Assembly (NCBI RefSeq): GCF_025685605.1
Contig: NZ_JAGTUT010000001.1
Coordinates: forward strand, 2,914,001-2,978,000
DNA: 64,000 bases
Reading direction: 5' to 3'
From: Granulicella arctica
Lineage (GTDB): Bacteria > Acidobacteriota > Terriglobia > Terriglobales > Acidobacteriaceae
The position numbers and the translations under genes are program-made. Below the pieces are notes generated by a model, which was not told the origin of the DNA, did no database searches, and saw nothing but the letters and a program-made list of their open reading frames with translations. Shown here one piece after another: positions 48,651-55,404 of this stretch (position 1 is the stretch's first letter; each line of letters starts with the position of its first letter).

Positions 48651-48805
48651 CTGCGGTACGGAAAACATAGAAGTGGATGGCTCCGGCTGTTCGCTTCTCT
48701 CGTCCGCCGCCTATCATGATATCCGCTTATCCGTTTATGCGGATGGTCGAAGGCTGGTAGCAGGGAGGAGTGGGCCGGTTCTCCTCGCCGGCGCGCTATG
48801 GAAGC

Positions 48806-49000
48806 TCACTGCATGGCTGGCAAACGATCGGTTTCGCAATCGTGGAGCACGAGCGCCATCAAGGGTTTTCCGATCGCTTGCGGCGTTCTAGGGTCGAAAA
48901 AGGACTCGAAGTTGCACTCCGAACAGCAGAGGGCGTGCCGAGTCTCGTCGTACCCTTTTCGGAGAACGTCGTCGGGGAGCTTGTCATCGGTAACGTACAT
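48806..49000 (-). CDS. Small CxxC protein of unknown function
   Basis: A 64-residue protein from ATG 49000, with GGATTGGAGGCGATC immediately upstream. Sequence: polar N-terminus (MYVTDDKLPDDVLRKGYDET), a CCSEC motif in the middle (LCCSECNFESFFDPRTP), then KPLMALVLHDCETDR. The strong ribosome binding site and codon pattern support it as real. It could bind zinc, but only one CxxC pair plus scattered Cys and His are present. Function unknown. Confidence 0.6.
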   Translation of the reverse strand: MYVTDDKLPDDVLRKGYDETRHALCCSECNFESFFDPRTPQAIGKPLMALVLHDCETDRLPAMQ

Positions 49001-49051
49001 GATCGCCTCCAATCCTTGACGCACAAAATTATAGGCGTATTCTATTTATGA

Positions 49052-49079
49052 CTTCCGGCGGGCTCCACCCCACCGGAAG
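49052..49079 (-). terminator. Hairpin after the 27-residue peptide gene
   Basis: CTTCCGG-c-GGG (49052-49062) pairs with CCC-a-CCGGAAG (49069-49079) around a 6-nt loop. Read on the minus strand it lies 15 bp after the TAA of the small ORF and is followed by TCATAAATAG, so it may end transcription there, though the U content is low. Confidence 0.5.
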
Positions 49080-49093
49080 GTGCTACATCTGCT

Positions 49094-49177
49094 TTACCTC
49101 ATGAGGTAGAGCAGAGCTGCAATCCACCGCAAGGGCAAATGGATTGCAAGGTTGAAGCGCATGTTTATCGAGAACAT
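49094..49177 (-). CDS. 27-residue hydrophobic peptide (candidate small membrane protein or toxin)
   Basis: Too short for standard gene calling. On the minus strand AAAGGAGGT lies 7 nt upstream of ATG 49177, the best ribosome binding site in this part of the window. The peptide begins MFSINMRFNLAIHLPLRW, continues IAALLYLMR and stops at TAA: a basic/aromatic start followed by a hydrophobic segment long enough for a membrane helix. The coding DNA is itself an inverted-repeat-rich stretch (TGCAATCCA 49118-49126 with TGGATTGCA 49140-49148; a 26-nt near-palindrome at 49089-49114). It resembles type I toxin or leader peptides in layout; no homolog is recognised. Confidence 0.45.
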   Translation of the reverse strand: MFSINMRFNLAIHLPLRWIAALLYLMR

Positions 49178-49204
49178 GACTTCTACCTCCTTTCAACGGG
49201 AATG

Positions 49205-49228
49205 ACGGCCCTGTCAGCGCAGGGCCGT
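49205..49228. terminator. Hairpin ahead of the 27-residue peptide gene
   Basis: ACGGCCCTG (49205-49213) pairs perfectly with CAGGGCCGT (49220-49228), loop TCAGCG, followed on the plus strand by GTTGCTTTTGG. It could be a plus-strand terminator or the folded leader of the minus-strand small ORF. Confidence 0.45.
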
Positions 49229-49440
49229 GTTGCTTTTGGCAACCTCGGTCTTGCCCCTGCTCGAACCAATCGCACATTATGAAGCCCCGTTGAGAGCGCT
49301 CTCCTAGTCTAGTGCGGAGTGGCGCATGCATAACCGCGCGGGAACCCTCCTGGGTAAGAGTCAACCGCTGCCTAATGTATGGTCGATGTTTTCAGGTCTG
49401 GCTCAATTGGGCAGCCTTACATAATCCATTATCCTGATGC

Positions 49441-50478
49441 ATGTTCAATATGCTGGTTGACACCTGCGTGTGGCTCGATGTCGCTAAAGATCGAAGTCAA
49501 CTGCCGCTCCTGGATCTGATGGATGAAATGATTCGTCTTGACTTGCTGCGTTTGCTTGTCCCGACCACCGTCCTGGAAGAGTTTCAACGCAATCGGGATA
49601 GGGTAGCTCAAGAGAGCAGGAAGAGCCTGTCTGCCCACTTCCGATTGGTAAAAGATGCCGTCACCAAGGTCGGCGGCGAACAGAAGAAACTTCAAGATGT
49701 CATGTCCCATCTGGACGATGTTACTCACAAGATTCCGCTCATCGGCAGCGCGACTGATGACACTCTCCAACGCATAGAAGACTTGCTAAAAAGGGGTGTC
49801 CTCATCACTCCTTCTACGACAGCCATGTTGGAGGCTGCAAAACGAGCCGTCGCCAAGAAAGCTCCCTTTCATCACAACAAGAACTCAATGGCAGACGCGG
49901 TCATTATCGAGACGTATGCTGAGGCTGTAAAAGCGCGAAGGGCAAGGGGCAGTCGCTTCATCTTTGTTACGCACAACAAGAGTGATTTCAGTGCTGAGCA
50001 GGGCGATCAACGCTTACCTCACCCCGATCTCGCGTCTCTGTTCTCACCTCTCAAATCCCTCTTCTTTATCAACATGACAACAGCGCTGCGTCGGATTGAC
50101 CCCAACCGGAGATTGGACTACATGCTGGAACTCTCCTGGAATGAGGAACCGAGAGGTAGGAGCGAGATCTCTGAGGCAGGACACCTCCTGTGGAATCAGG
50201 TTTGGTACAACCGTCATTGGAACCGTAGATCCGGTGTCGAAGATGGAACTATCAAAATTGTCAGTGTTGAGACCGCCCAAGACCGAAAGAGCCCTCAAGA
50301 GAGAACCGTTCAGGGGAATGTATGGGAGAGCGCTCTGCTAGCCGCAAGGAAGGTAGAGGAAGAGTTCGGACTCGAAAACCTTGGACCATGGACCGATTTC
50401 GAGTGGGGAATGATAAACGGAAAGCTTTCCGCTTTAAATTGGGTCATGGGCGACGAATGGGACATGCTCGATACCTAG
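49441..50478 (+). CDS. PIN-domain protein (DUF4935-like)
   Basis: A 345-residue protein. Residues ~4-190 form a PIN-type nuclease fold: Asp in MLVDTCVWLDVA, Glu in LVPTTVLEEFQRN, Asp in NSMADAVIIETYAEAV and the FVTHNKSDFS end strand, so the usual acidic residues are in place. Residues ~200-345 are a separate domain (RLDYMLELSWNEEPRGRSEI, GNVWESALLAARKVEEEFGL, WTDFEWGMINGKLSALNWVM) that is not recognised. PIN proteins cleave RNA, often as toxins or defence effectors; no antitoxin gene adjoins it on the same strand. It lies alone, convergent with the three-gene operon at 50563-52389. Confidence 0.75.
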   Translation: MFNMLVDTCVWLDVAKDRSQLPLLDLMDEMIRLDLLRLLVPTTVLEEFQRNRDRVAQESRKSLSAHFRLVKDAVTKVGGEQKKLQDVMSHLDDVTHKIPLIGSATDDTLQRIEDLLKRGVLITPSTTAMLEAAKRAVAKKAPFHHNKNSMADAVIIETYAEAVKARRARGSRFIFVTHNKSDFSAEQGDQRLPHPDLASLFSPLKSLFFINMTTALRRIDPNRRLDYMLELSWNEEPRGRSEISEAGHLLWNQVWYNRHWNRRSGVEDGTIKIVSVETAQDRKSPQERTVQGNVWESALLAARKVEEEFGLENLGPWTDFEWGMINGKLSALNWVMGDEWDMLDT

Positions 50479-50562
50479 ACGCTAATCGGTGCGAGTGACT
50501 TCCTCGATGATCCTTTGGATTGCCTCGCAATAATCACTACGCGCGGTGATCTTGACGTGCCC

Positions 50563-51045
50563 TCAGGCGTCCCGTTTTCCGTCACTCGACGCAGAAGTTT
50601 CGCTGCTTGCTAACTGACCTTCTAATGAATTTGCTGGTTGGAGCTTAGTAGGTGCCATTCGTTTGAAAGCAGCTTGCAATAGTTTTACAAAATTGGTTTG
50701 CGAAAGATGGCCAGAGACAAGGGTATAGAGTGCTATGACAATCAAGAGACAAGATGAGACACAACCAATGATCTCCCACGCTACCTGCCGTGGATAGTGG
50801 AGGATCGCGAACCAGGACGCTGCTACAGCAAGCAGGACTGCACTCGTGCCGAAAATGACTACTTGCGTAGCCGACATTTTGGCACCCTGCTTCCGGTTGT
50901 GTTTATCTCGGTTCCTAGCGATCTCGATCGCAGCTTTTCGAATGTCTGGGTTCTGGCTTTTGTCGGCAAGGACGAGAAAGTCGAGAACCTGTTGATGCTC
51001 CTGAGCTTGGAGGCTTGTCGGCTTAGCTTGCGAAAGCTTTGCCAT
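50563..51045 (-). CDS. Two-TM protein, third gene of an unrecognised operon
   Basis: A 160-residue protein. The N-terminal ~55 residues are soluble and charged (VLDFLVLADKSQNPDIRKAA, RNRDKHNRKQG). Two membrane helices follow (VVIFGTSAVLLAVAASWFAI at ~62-82 and IIGCVSSCLLIVIALYTLVS at ~92-112), then a polar C-terminus. Its ATG overlaps the stop of the preceding gene (TAATG), so it is translationally coupled. Small 2-TM proteins with soluble ends are a common form of membrane-damaging effector in defence operons, which is only a hypothesis here. Confidence 0.6.
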   Translation of the reverse strand: MAKLSQAKPTSLQAQEHQQVLDFLVLADKSQNPDIRKAAIEIARNRDKHNRKQGAKMSATQVVIFGTSAVLLAVAASWFAILHYPRQVAWEIIGCVSSCLLIVIALYTLVSGHLSQTNFVKLLQAAFKRMAPTKLQPANSLEGQLASSETSASSDGKRDA

Positions 51046-51428
51046 TAGGCAGCCTTGTCCAGGGCATCAAGATCCAGCGGAGCATAAGCTAGTTCGAGCC
51101 TCAGTTCATGCGCGGCGTGTGTTTGGTCGCAAAAATCGCAGTGAGGTACGTCATCTAAGGCTTTTGGGTCGTTGACGGTCGCGAGAAGCACCCCTGTATC
51201 TCGACAGTAAACGTTGTAGACCCTTTTGAGGATTCTTCCTTCAGAGAGAAGCTCCAGCAGAACAAACGCTTCCCCATCGTTCAATCCAAGCGCGGAAGCA
51301 GCCAGCTTTGGGATGATATAGGGCTGACCCGACAACGCCTGTCGCCGGATATATGAAGCTAGACCGTCCAACAATCCGGTAAGGCCTGGATGCTGCTGCT
51401 TAACGCGCCCGAATTTGGGAGACAACAT
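51045..51428 (-). CDS. Small winged-helix-like CxxC protein, second gene of an unrecognised operon
   Basis: A 127-residue protein from ATG 51428, with GAGGAGGTCATTT upstream, a strong site that lies inside the end of the previous gene. Helical N-terminus (LTGLLDGLASYIRRQALSGQ), then a winged-helix-like part (IIPKLAASALGLNDGEAFVL, LLSEGRILKRVYNVYCRD), then CDFCDQTHAAHELR, a possible zinc site. Such small helix-plus-zinc proteins act as adaptors or regulators in several multi-gene conflict systems. It overlaps the upstream gene by 29 bp and the downstream gene by 1 bp. Confidence 0.6.
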   Translation of the reverse strand: MLSPKFGRVKQQHPGLTGLLDGLASYIRRQALSGQPYIIPKLAASALGLNDGEAFVLLELLSEGRILKRVYNVYCRDTGVLLATVNDPKALDDVPHCDFCDQTHAAHELRLELAYAPLDLDALDKAA

Positions 51429-52389
51429 AAATGACCTCCTCATCGCTACAGTCAGCATTGACTCTCACATAGCCATCTTCGGCATCGATGTGGGAGAAAA
51501 GTTCACGAGCCAACAGCTTACTTGAGGCTTTCGGTAGCCAGTAAAAAGACTGATTGTCCCAGGCCCATGTAGCACCATTCCGTTCATATGCAACTTGCCA
51601 GTCAGGATCATCCCTTACATCTCCTCCAGAGGTATTGACTCTCATTTTGCCGTTGATCTGGTTTGTGTGGTTGTCAATGTGAATACGGATAGCTCTGGGC
51701 TCCTCTTCAACCAGGGTCTTGACTACCGGCCTCAATTCGAGCGGTCTAAGCGTGCATCCAAGTACATCACGCGCCTTCTGAATGTAATCTTGGTAATAGG
51801 CGTCTGCCGTGATCCGGCCTCCTGCATCCTCATGTGCGTGTTTGTTCTCAGGAGGGTTAAGCCTAAGCTCCGCGGTCCTTGCATCGATGTCGGCTATCAG
51901 CACCGCCCGTTTGAATACCGGCTTACTGACGGGCAGGAACGTGGTTTCATCCAGCTTTGCCCGCTCTTGCTGCTCGCCCCATTTAACACGGAGCAACGAA
52001 CCCTGAACTTGGCCATATATGGGGGACATCGGCTTTGTTTTGTCCCCGGCAAATTTCCTCTCTTGGGAGACAGGAATGCTAAGGGAGCTCAAGGACGCCG
52101 TGAGCCACTGCGCGGGGGGACCGGACGGCAGGTCCTCCAAGCTAAACAGGTAGACGCGCATGTCGCTAGCTTCTTCAAAACCAATGAGCGCCTGTTCGAG
52201 AGCGGGTTCAGAGAGTTGGCCTGCTGCTATCTGCTTCGCCACGAGCTCGGCTATGGTCGCCTTTGTGTACGCAGAGCTAGAAAGGCCGATCGTTTTGAGC
52301 CAGGACCTCAAGCCCACAACCGCTACCTTATCGAGAATCGGTGCAATTCTGTTTCTGATATCGTCTGTCGAATTGCCACCGTCAGTCAT
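51400..52389 (-). CDS. Unknown 329-residue protein, first gene of an unrecognised operon
   Basis: The N-terminal ~70 residues are helical with an SAP/HeH-like look (LRSWLKTIGLSSSAYTKATI, AELVAKQIAAGQLSEPALEQ). The middle and C-terminal parts are mixed alpha/beta (MRVYLFSLEDLPSGPPAQWL, KRAVLIADIDARTAELRLNP, RAIRIHIDNHTNQINGKMRV, FSHIDAEDGYVRVNADCSDE). No catalytic motif is evident. A TTG at 52407 gives a slightly longer form. It is followed on the same strand by two overlapping genes. No family recognised; DNA or RNA binding by the N-terminus is a guess. Confidence 0.6.
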   Translation of the reverse strand: MTDGGNSTDDIRNRIAPILDKVAVVGLRSWLKTIGLSSSAYTKATIAELVAKQIAAGQLSEPALEQALIGFEEASDMRVYLFSLEDLPSGPPAQWLTASLSSLSIPVSQERKFAGDKTKPMSPIYGQVQGSLLRVKWGEQQERAKLDETTFLPVSKPVFKRAVLIADIDARTAELRLNPPENKHAHEDAGGRITADAYYQDYIQKARDVLGCTLRPLELRPVVKTLVEEEPRAIRIHIDNHTNQINGKMRVNTSGGDVRDDPDWQVAYERNGATWAWDNQSFYWLPKASSKLLARELFSHIDAEDGYVRVNADCSDEEVIYVVSQIRAR

Positions 52390-52649
52390 ATCTTGTTTGT
52401 CTTCCAATCTCTATGGGTAGATGAGGTTTACAAGGAACCGAGTTTGCGACACCAGCATAGCCTGTCTTGCCATCCCCGCGCGAAAGAACAAAGGGCTAAA
52501 CAAGATCGAAGTGTATCTCAGCTTCTGAATCAGACAGGTCTTGGATTGCGCGGCGAAAGGTGTTGCCATTGGGTATACCGTATCGCAGCGTTGCATTCAT
52601 GCTCAAAACACGTTGCAATAGAGTTGCTTGCTGCTTTAAGATACATCTA

Positions 52650-53330
52650 ATGCCCAAGGTAATAGGTTCTAAAGCGACACCCAGGACTCTGAAGCGCCCG
52701 AGCAAGGGGCAAAGGGTCGGCTACCTGCGCGTGAGCACCCTCGATCAGAACGAGCATCGGCAGCTCGAAGGAATCGAGTTGGACAAGACCTTTCTGGACA
52801 AGGCCTCTGGCAAAGATGTGAAACGTCCGCAGCTCACCGCCATGTTGGACTTCGTGAGGGAAGGGGATTCGGTATTCTGTCATTCGATGGATCGCCTGGG
52901 CCGGAACCTTGGAGACCTGCGTAAGCTGGTCGATCTGATGACGGAGCGTGGAATCTCGGTTCACTTCCTCAAAGAAGGTCTGACTTTTACCGGAGAAGAT
53001 GCACCGATGGCGAACCTGATGCTCAGTGTCATGGGTGCGGTCGCTCAATTTGAACGCGACTTGATCCGGGAGCGTCAGAGGGAGGGAATTGAACTTGCAA
53101 AGAGAGCCGGGGCGTACAAGGGTCGAAAGCGGAAGTTCTCGCCGGAACGAGCGGCTGAACTAAGCAGCCGTCTGGCCGCTGGGGAAGAAAAGGCCAGTCT
53201 CGCTCGCGAACTAGGCGTAAATCGCGCGACGATCTACCGGTATGTGCGCTGGGCCGCGATGGAAGCTGCCACCCTAGCAAAGAAGCCGGTAGTGGCAAAG
53301 AGGGTCCGGTCCTCCTCGGGAGCGCGATGA
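52650..53330 (+). CDS. Serine recombinase (resolvase/invertase family)
   Basis: A 226-residue small serine recombinase. Ser nucleophile in VGYLRVSTLDQNEHRQLEG, then FLDKASGKDVKRPQLTAMLD, MDRLGRNLGDLRKLVD, and LMLSVMGAVAQFERDLIRER, the standard landmarks of Tn3-resolvase/Hin-type enzymes. A C-terminal HTH (AAGEEKASLARELGVNRATI, YRYVRWA) binds the sites. About 40 extra basic residues precede the catalytic domain; the start at ATG 52650 removes a longer unconserved lead. Its stop overlaps the start of the HNH gene (ATGATGA), so the two are coupled. Confidence 0.9.
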   Translation: MPKVIGSKATPRTLKRPSKGQRVGYLRVSTLDQNEHRQLEGIELDKTFLDKASGKDVKRPQLTAMLDFVREGDSVFCHSMDRLGRNLGDLRKLVDLMTERGISVHFLKEGLTFTGEDAPMANLMLSVMGAVAQFERDLIRERQREGIELAKRAGAYKGRKRKFSPERAAELSSRLAAGEEKASLARELGVNRATIYRYVRWAAMEAATLAKKPVVAKRVRSSSGAR

Positions 53331-53767
53331 TGAAAGGGCCAGTTCAGCGCTCACTGCATTGCCCTTGCGGGAATCGGAAGATCCTCGCGATGGGACTTTG
53401 CTCAACCTGCTACACGCTCAAGCGGCAGGATGAGGAGCACTTTGGCGGTCTGCGTGAGGCTGTTTTGGAACGCGATGGGAAGCGCTGCCGGGTGTGTGAC
53501 GCGTCGGGTCGGGATAAACGATCGATCATTGTCCACCATCGGGTTCCGGGTAGATCTGTTCTCAATCTGATGATCTCGCTTTGCCCTGGCTGTCATGCGA
53601 AGGTCCACCGTACCAGGGTTGTTATGTCGGCCATGCCTCCACTCCTGTTGAAACTTTGGAGAGAGCAGCACCCCAAAGGGCATGAGCAGACAAACCTTAA
53701 CTTCAAGGTTCAAGGTCCCGCTGCCGCAGCGGTCCCATTGTTTGGAACCGAGAAGCCTGATCGGTGA
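53327..53767 (+). CDS. HNH endonuclease-type protein
   Basis: A 146-residue protein. An N-terminal zinc-finger-like block (HCPCGNRKILAMGLCSTCYT) is followed by an HNH domain: CRVCDAS, IIVHHRVPG, the Asn in VLNLMISLCPGCHAKVH. The Cys4 zinc site and the HH pair are complete. It overlaps the recombinase upstream (4 bp) and the next gene downstream (4 bp), so three genes form one coupled cassette. It could be a mobile-element nuclease. Confidence 0.82.
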   Translation: MMKGPVQRSLHCPCGNRKILAMGLCSTCYTLKRQDEEHFGGLREAVLERDGKRCRVCDASGRDKRSIIVHHRVPGRSVLNLMISLCPGCHAKVHRTRVVMSAMPPLLLKLWREQHPKGHEQTNLNFKVQGPAAAAVPLFGTEKPDR

Positions 53768-54105
53768 AGTCAGCCTACCCTACCACGCCAGATGGCCGGT
53801 ATTTCGTCGTCAAGGGGCGTCTTTGGCGCTGTACGAACCCCTCGCTGACTTCCGGAACAAAAAAGGATTTGGTCAATGAGCTGATGAATGCGCGCAGAGC
53901 CAAAGGCGAGGCTATGCGCAAAGGGGACACTGACGGTCGGGAGCAAGCGCGCCAGAGAGTGGATTTGGTGAAGCATCAGTTGGGTGAGCGGGGACCAGCC
54001 TGGTGGACTGACGGTGCGCCAGACTGGAACCGCCACATGGTGCTTAACACCCCTTATGCTGAGTGGTTTATCAGCTTGACTGGTGAGCAGGGTGCAGATG
54101 CGTGA
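53764..54105 (+). CDS. Conserved small protein of unknown function in the recombinase-HNH cassette
   Basis: A 113-residue protein starting with GTG that overlaps the HNH stop (GTGA). The sequence is of a type seen repeatedly in Proteobacteria and Acidobacteria: YPTTPDGRYFVVKGRLWRCT, then LVNELMNARRAKGEAMRKGD, a helix (REQARQRVDLVKHQLGERGP) and WWTDGAPDWNRHMVLNTPYA near the end. I recall this as a conserved hypothetical family without assigned function; the coupling to a recombinase and nuclease suggests it moves with them. Confidence 0.72.
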   Translation: MKSAYPTTPDGRYFVVKGRLWRCTNPSLTSGTKKDLVNELMNARRAKGEAMRKGDTDGREQARQRVDLVKHQLGERGPAWWTDGAPDWNRHMVLNTPYAEWFISLTGEQGADA

Positions 54106-54198
54106 TAACAGGCACTGCGCAAGATCAATTGCAATGACCATCCTTAAACTGGGTGATCGAGAGATGTTGGGTAGTCATCAGGTCAGAAAGGAGCGTCT

Positions 54199-55404
54199 AT
54201 GCCTTTTGATCGTCAAACCTTCGCTGGAAGTGAAAGAGGTCGCATGAGCTTATATCGGGAAGCATTGCAAAGATTTGCCATACTGGGGACTCTCTCGCTG
54301 ATCGCTGTGTCTGCGGTCGCACAAAACCCAACGGATAAGATCGTGACCGCTGCCAACAACTTTCTATCTACCCTCGACCAGAAGCAGCGGCAAAGCGTGA
54401 TGTACTCGTTCGACGACAACAAGCAACGTGCTCGCTGGTCGAACTTCCCCACCGGCTTTATCCCTCGGGGCGGCATCAATCTGCGTTCGATGACCCCAGC
54501 GCAACGTGCAGCGGCTATGAGCCTCCTTTCTGTAACTCTCAGCAAGCGCGGCTACGAGAAGGTACAGGAGATCATGGAAGGCGACGAAGTTAACAAGCTT
54601 GAGGAGGCAAAGAATGGCAACCGTGGCCCTGGGGGTGGTGGTCCTCGCGGAATCAATGGGCCGCCTCCTGGAGCAGGCGGCCCGCCAGATGGAGCAGGGA
54701 ATCGGCCACCATTTGGCGGCCCTGGGGGGCCTCCCGGACTCAGTGCAGATCTGTTCGGAAAAGATCTTTACTACATCTCCTTCCTCGGTACACCCTCAGA
54801 AAAGAACCCCTGGATGATCCAATTCGGCGGCCACCACCTTGCGCTGAACATCACCATCGCCGGAGACAAAGGCGTTCTGACTCCTACGCTTACAGGTGCC
54901 CAGCCCGCACTTTACACAACACATGGCCGGACTATTCGACCACTCGGACAGGAGAGTGACAAAGCCCTGACGCTCCTCAAAGCACTTGACGAAGCCGAAC
55001 GGAAGAAGGCCGTCCTGAGCTACAAACTCGCTGATCTCGTTCTTGGTCCAGGACAAGATGGTGTCATCATCCAGCCTGAAGGTCTCCAGGCGTCCCTCAT
55101 GAACGATAAGCAGCGTGTCATGCTTCTCGATGTTATCTCTGAGTGGGCTGGCATCATCAACGATACCGCTGCCACTGCCCGCATGGCTCAACTCAAAGTG
55201 GACCTCAATGAAACGTGGTTCTCCTGGAGCGGTCCCACGGACGGAACCCTCGGAAAGAACATCAGTGCGTATTACCGCATTCAAGGTCCGCATCTCGTCA
55301 TCGAATACGCTCCCCAGGCATTAGGCGGCGACGCATCGCTCCACGTCCACACCATGTACCGCGATCCTACGAATGACTACGGTAAAGGCATCGTCAAGAA
55401 ATGA
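54199..55404 (+). CDS. Secreted DUF3500-domain protein
   Basis: A 401-residue protein. The ribosome binding site AAGGAG is 7 nt before ATG 54199, but the signal peptide (ALQRFAILGTLSLIAVSAVA) fits ATG 54244 better. The mature protein begins with FLSTLDQKQRQSVMYSFDDN, RARWSNFPTGFIPRGGINLR and MTPAQRAAAMSLLSVTLSKR, the family's typical start. A Gly/Pro-rich linker (~residues 145-180) is followed by the second conserved part with GGHHLALNITI and ISAYYRIQGPHLVIEYAPQ, then LHVHTMYRDPTNDYG. DUF3500 has unknown function. The next gene, HupE-like, overlaps by 4 bp. Confidence 0.85.
   Translation: MPFDRQTFAGSERGRMSLYREALQRFAILGTLSLIAVSAVAQNPTDKIVTAANNFLSTLDQKQRQSVMYSFDDNKQRARWSNFPTGFIPRGGINLRSMTPAQRAAAMSLLSVTLSKRGYEKVQEIMEGDEVNKLEEAKNGNRGPGGGGPRGINGPPPGAGGPPDGAGNRPPFGGPGGPPGLSADLFGKDLYYISFLGTPSEKNPWMIQFGGHHLALNITIAGDKGVLTPTLTGAQPALYTTHGRTIRPLGQESDKALTLLKALDEAERKKAVLSYKLADLVLGPGQDGVIIQPEGLQASLMNDKQRVMLLDVISEWAGIINDTAATARMAQLKVDLNETWFSWSGPTDGTLGKNISAYYRIQGPHLVIEYAPQALGGDASLHVHTMYRDPTNDYGKGIVKK

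Noticed and set aside
49083..49364. 93-residue frame on the minus strand
   Set aside because: Overlaps several hairpins in a different frame from the 27-residue peptide and has no start site of quality.
51595..52650. 351-residue open frame on the plus strand
   Set aside because: Antisense to the first gene of the unknown operon; Cys/Arg-rich composition without a recognisable fold.
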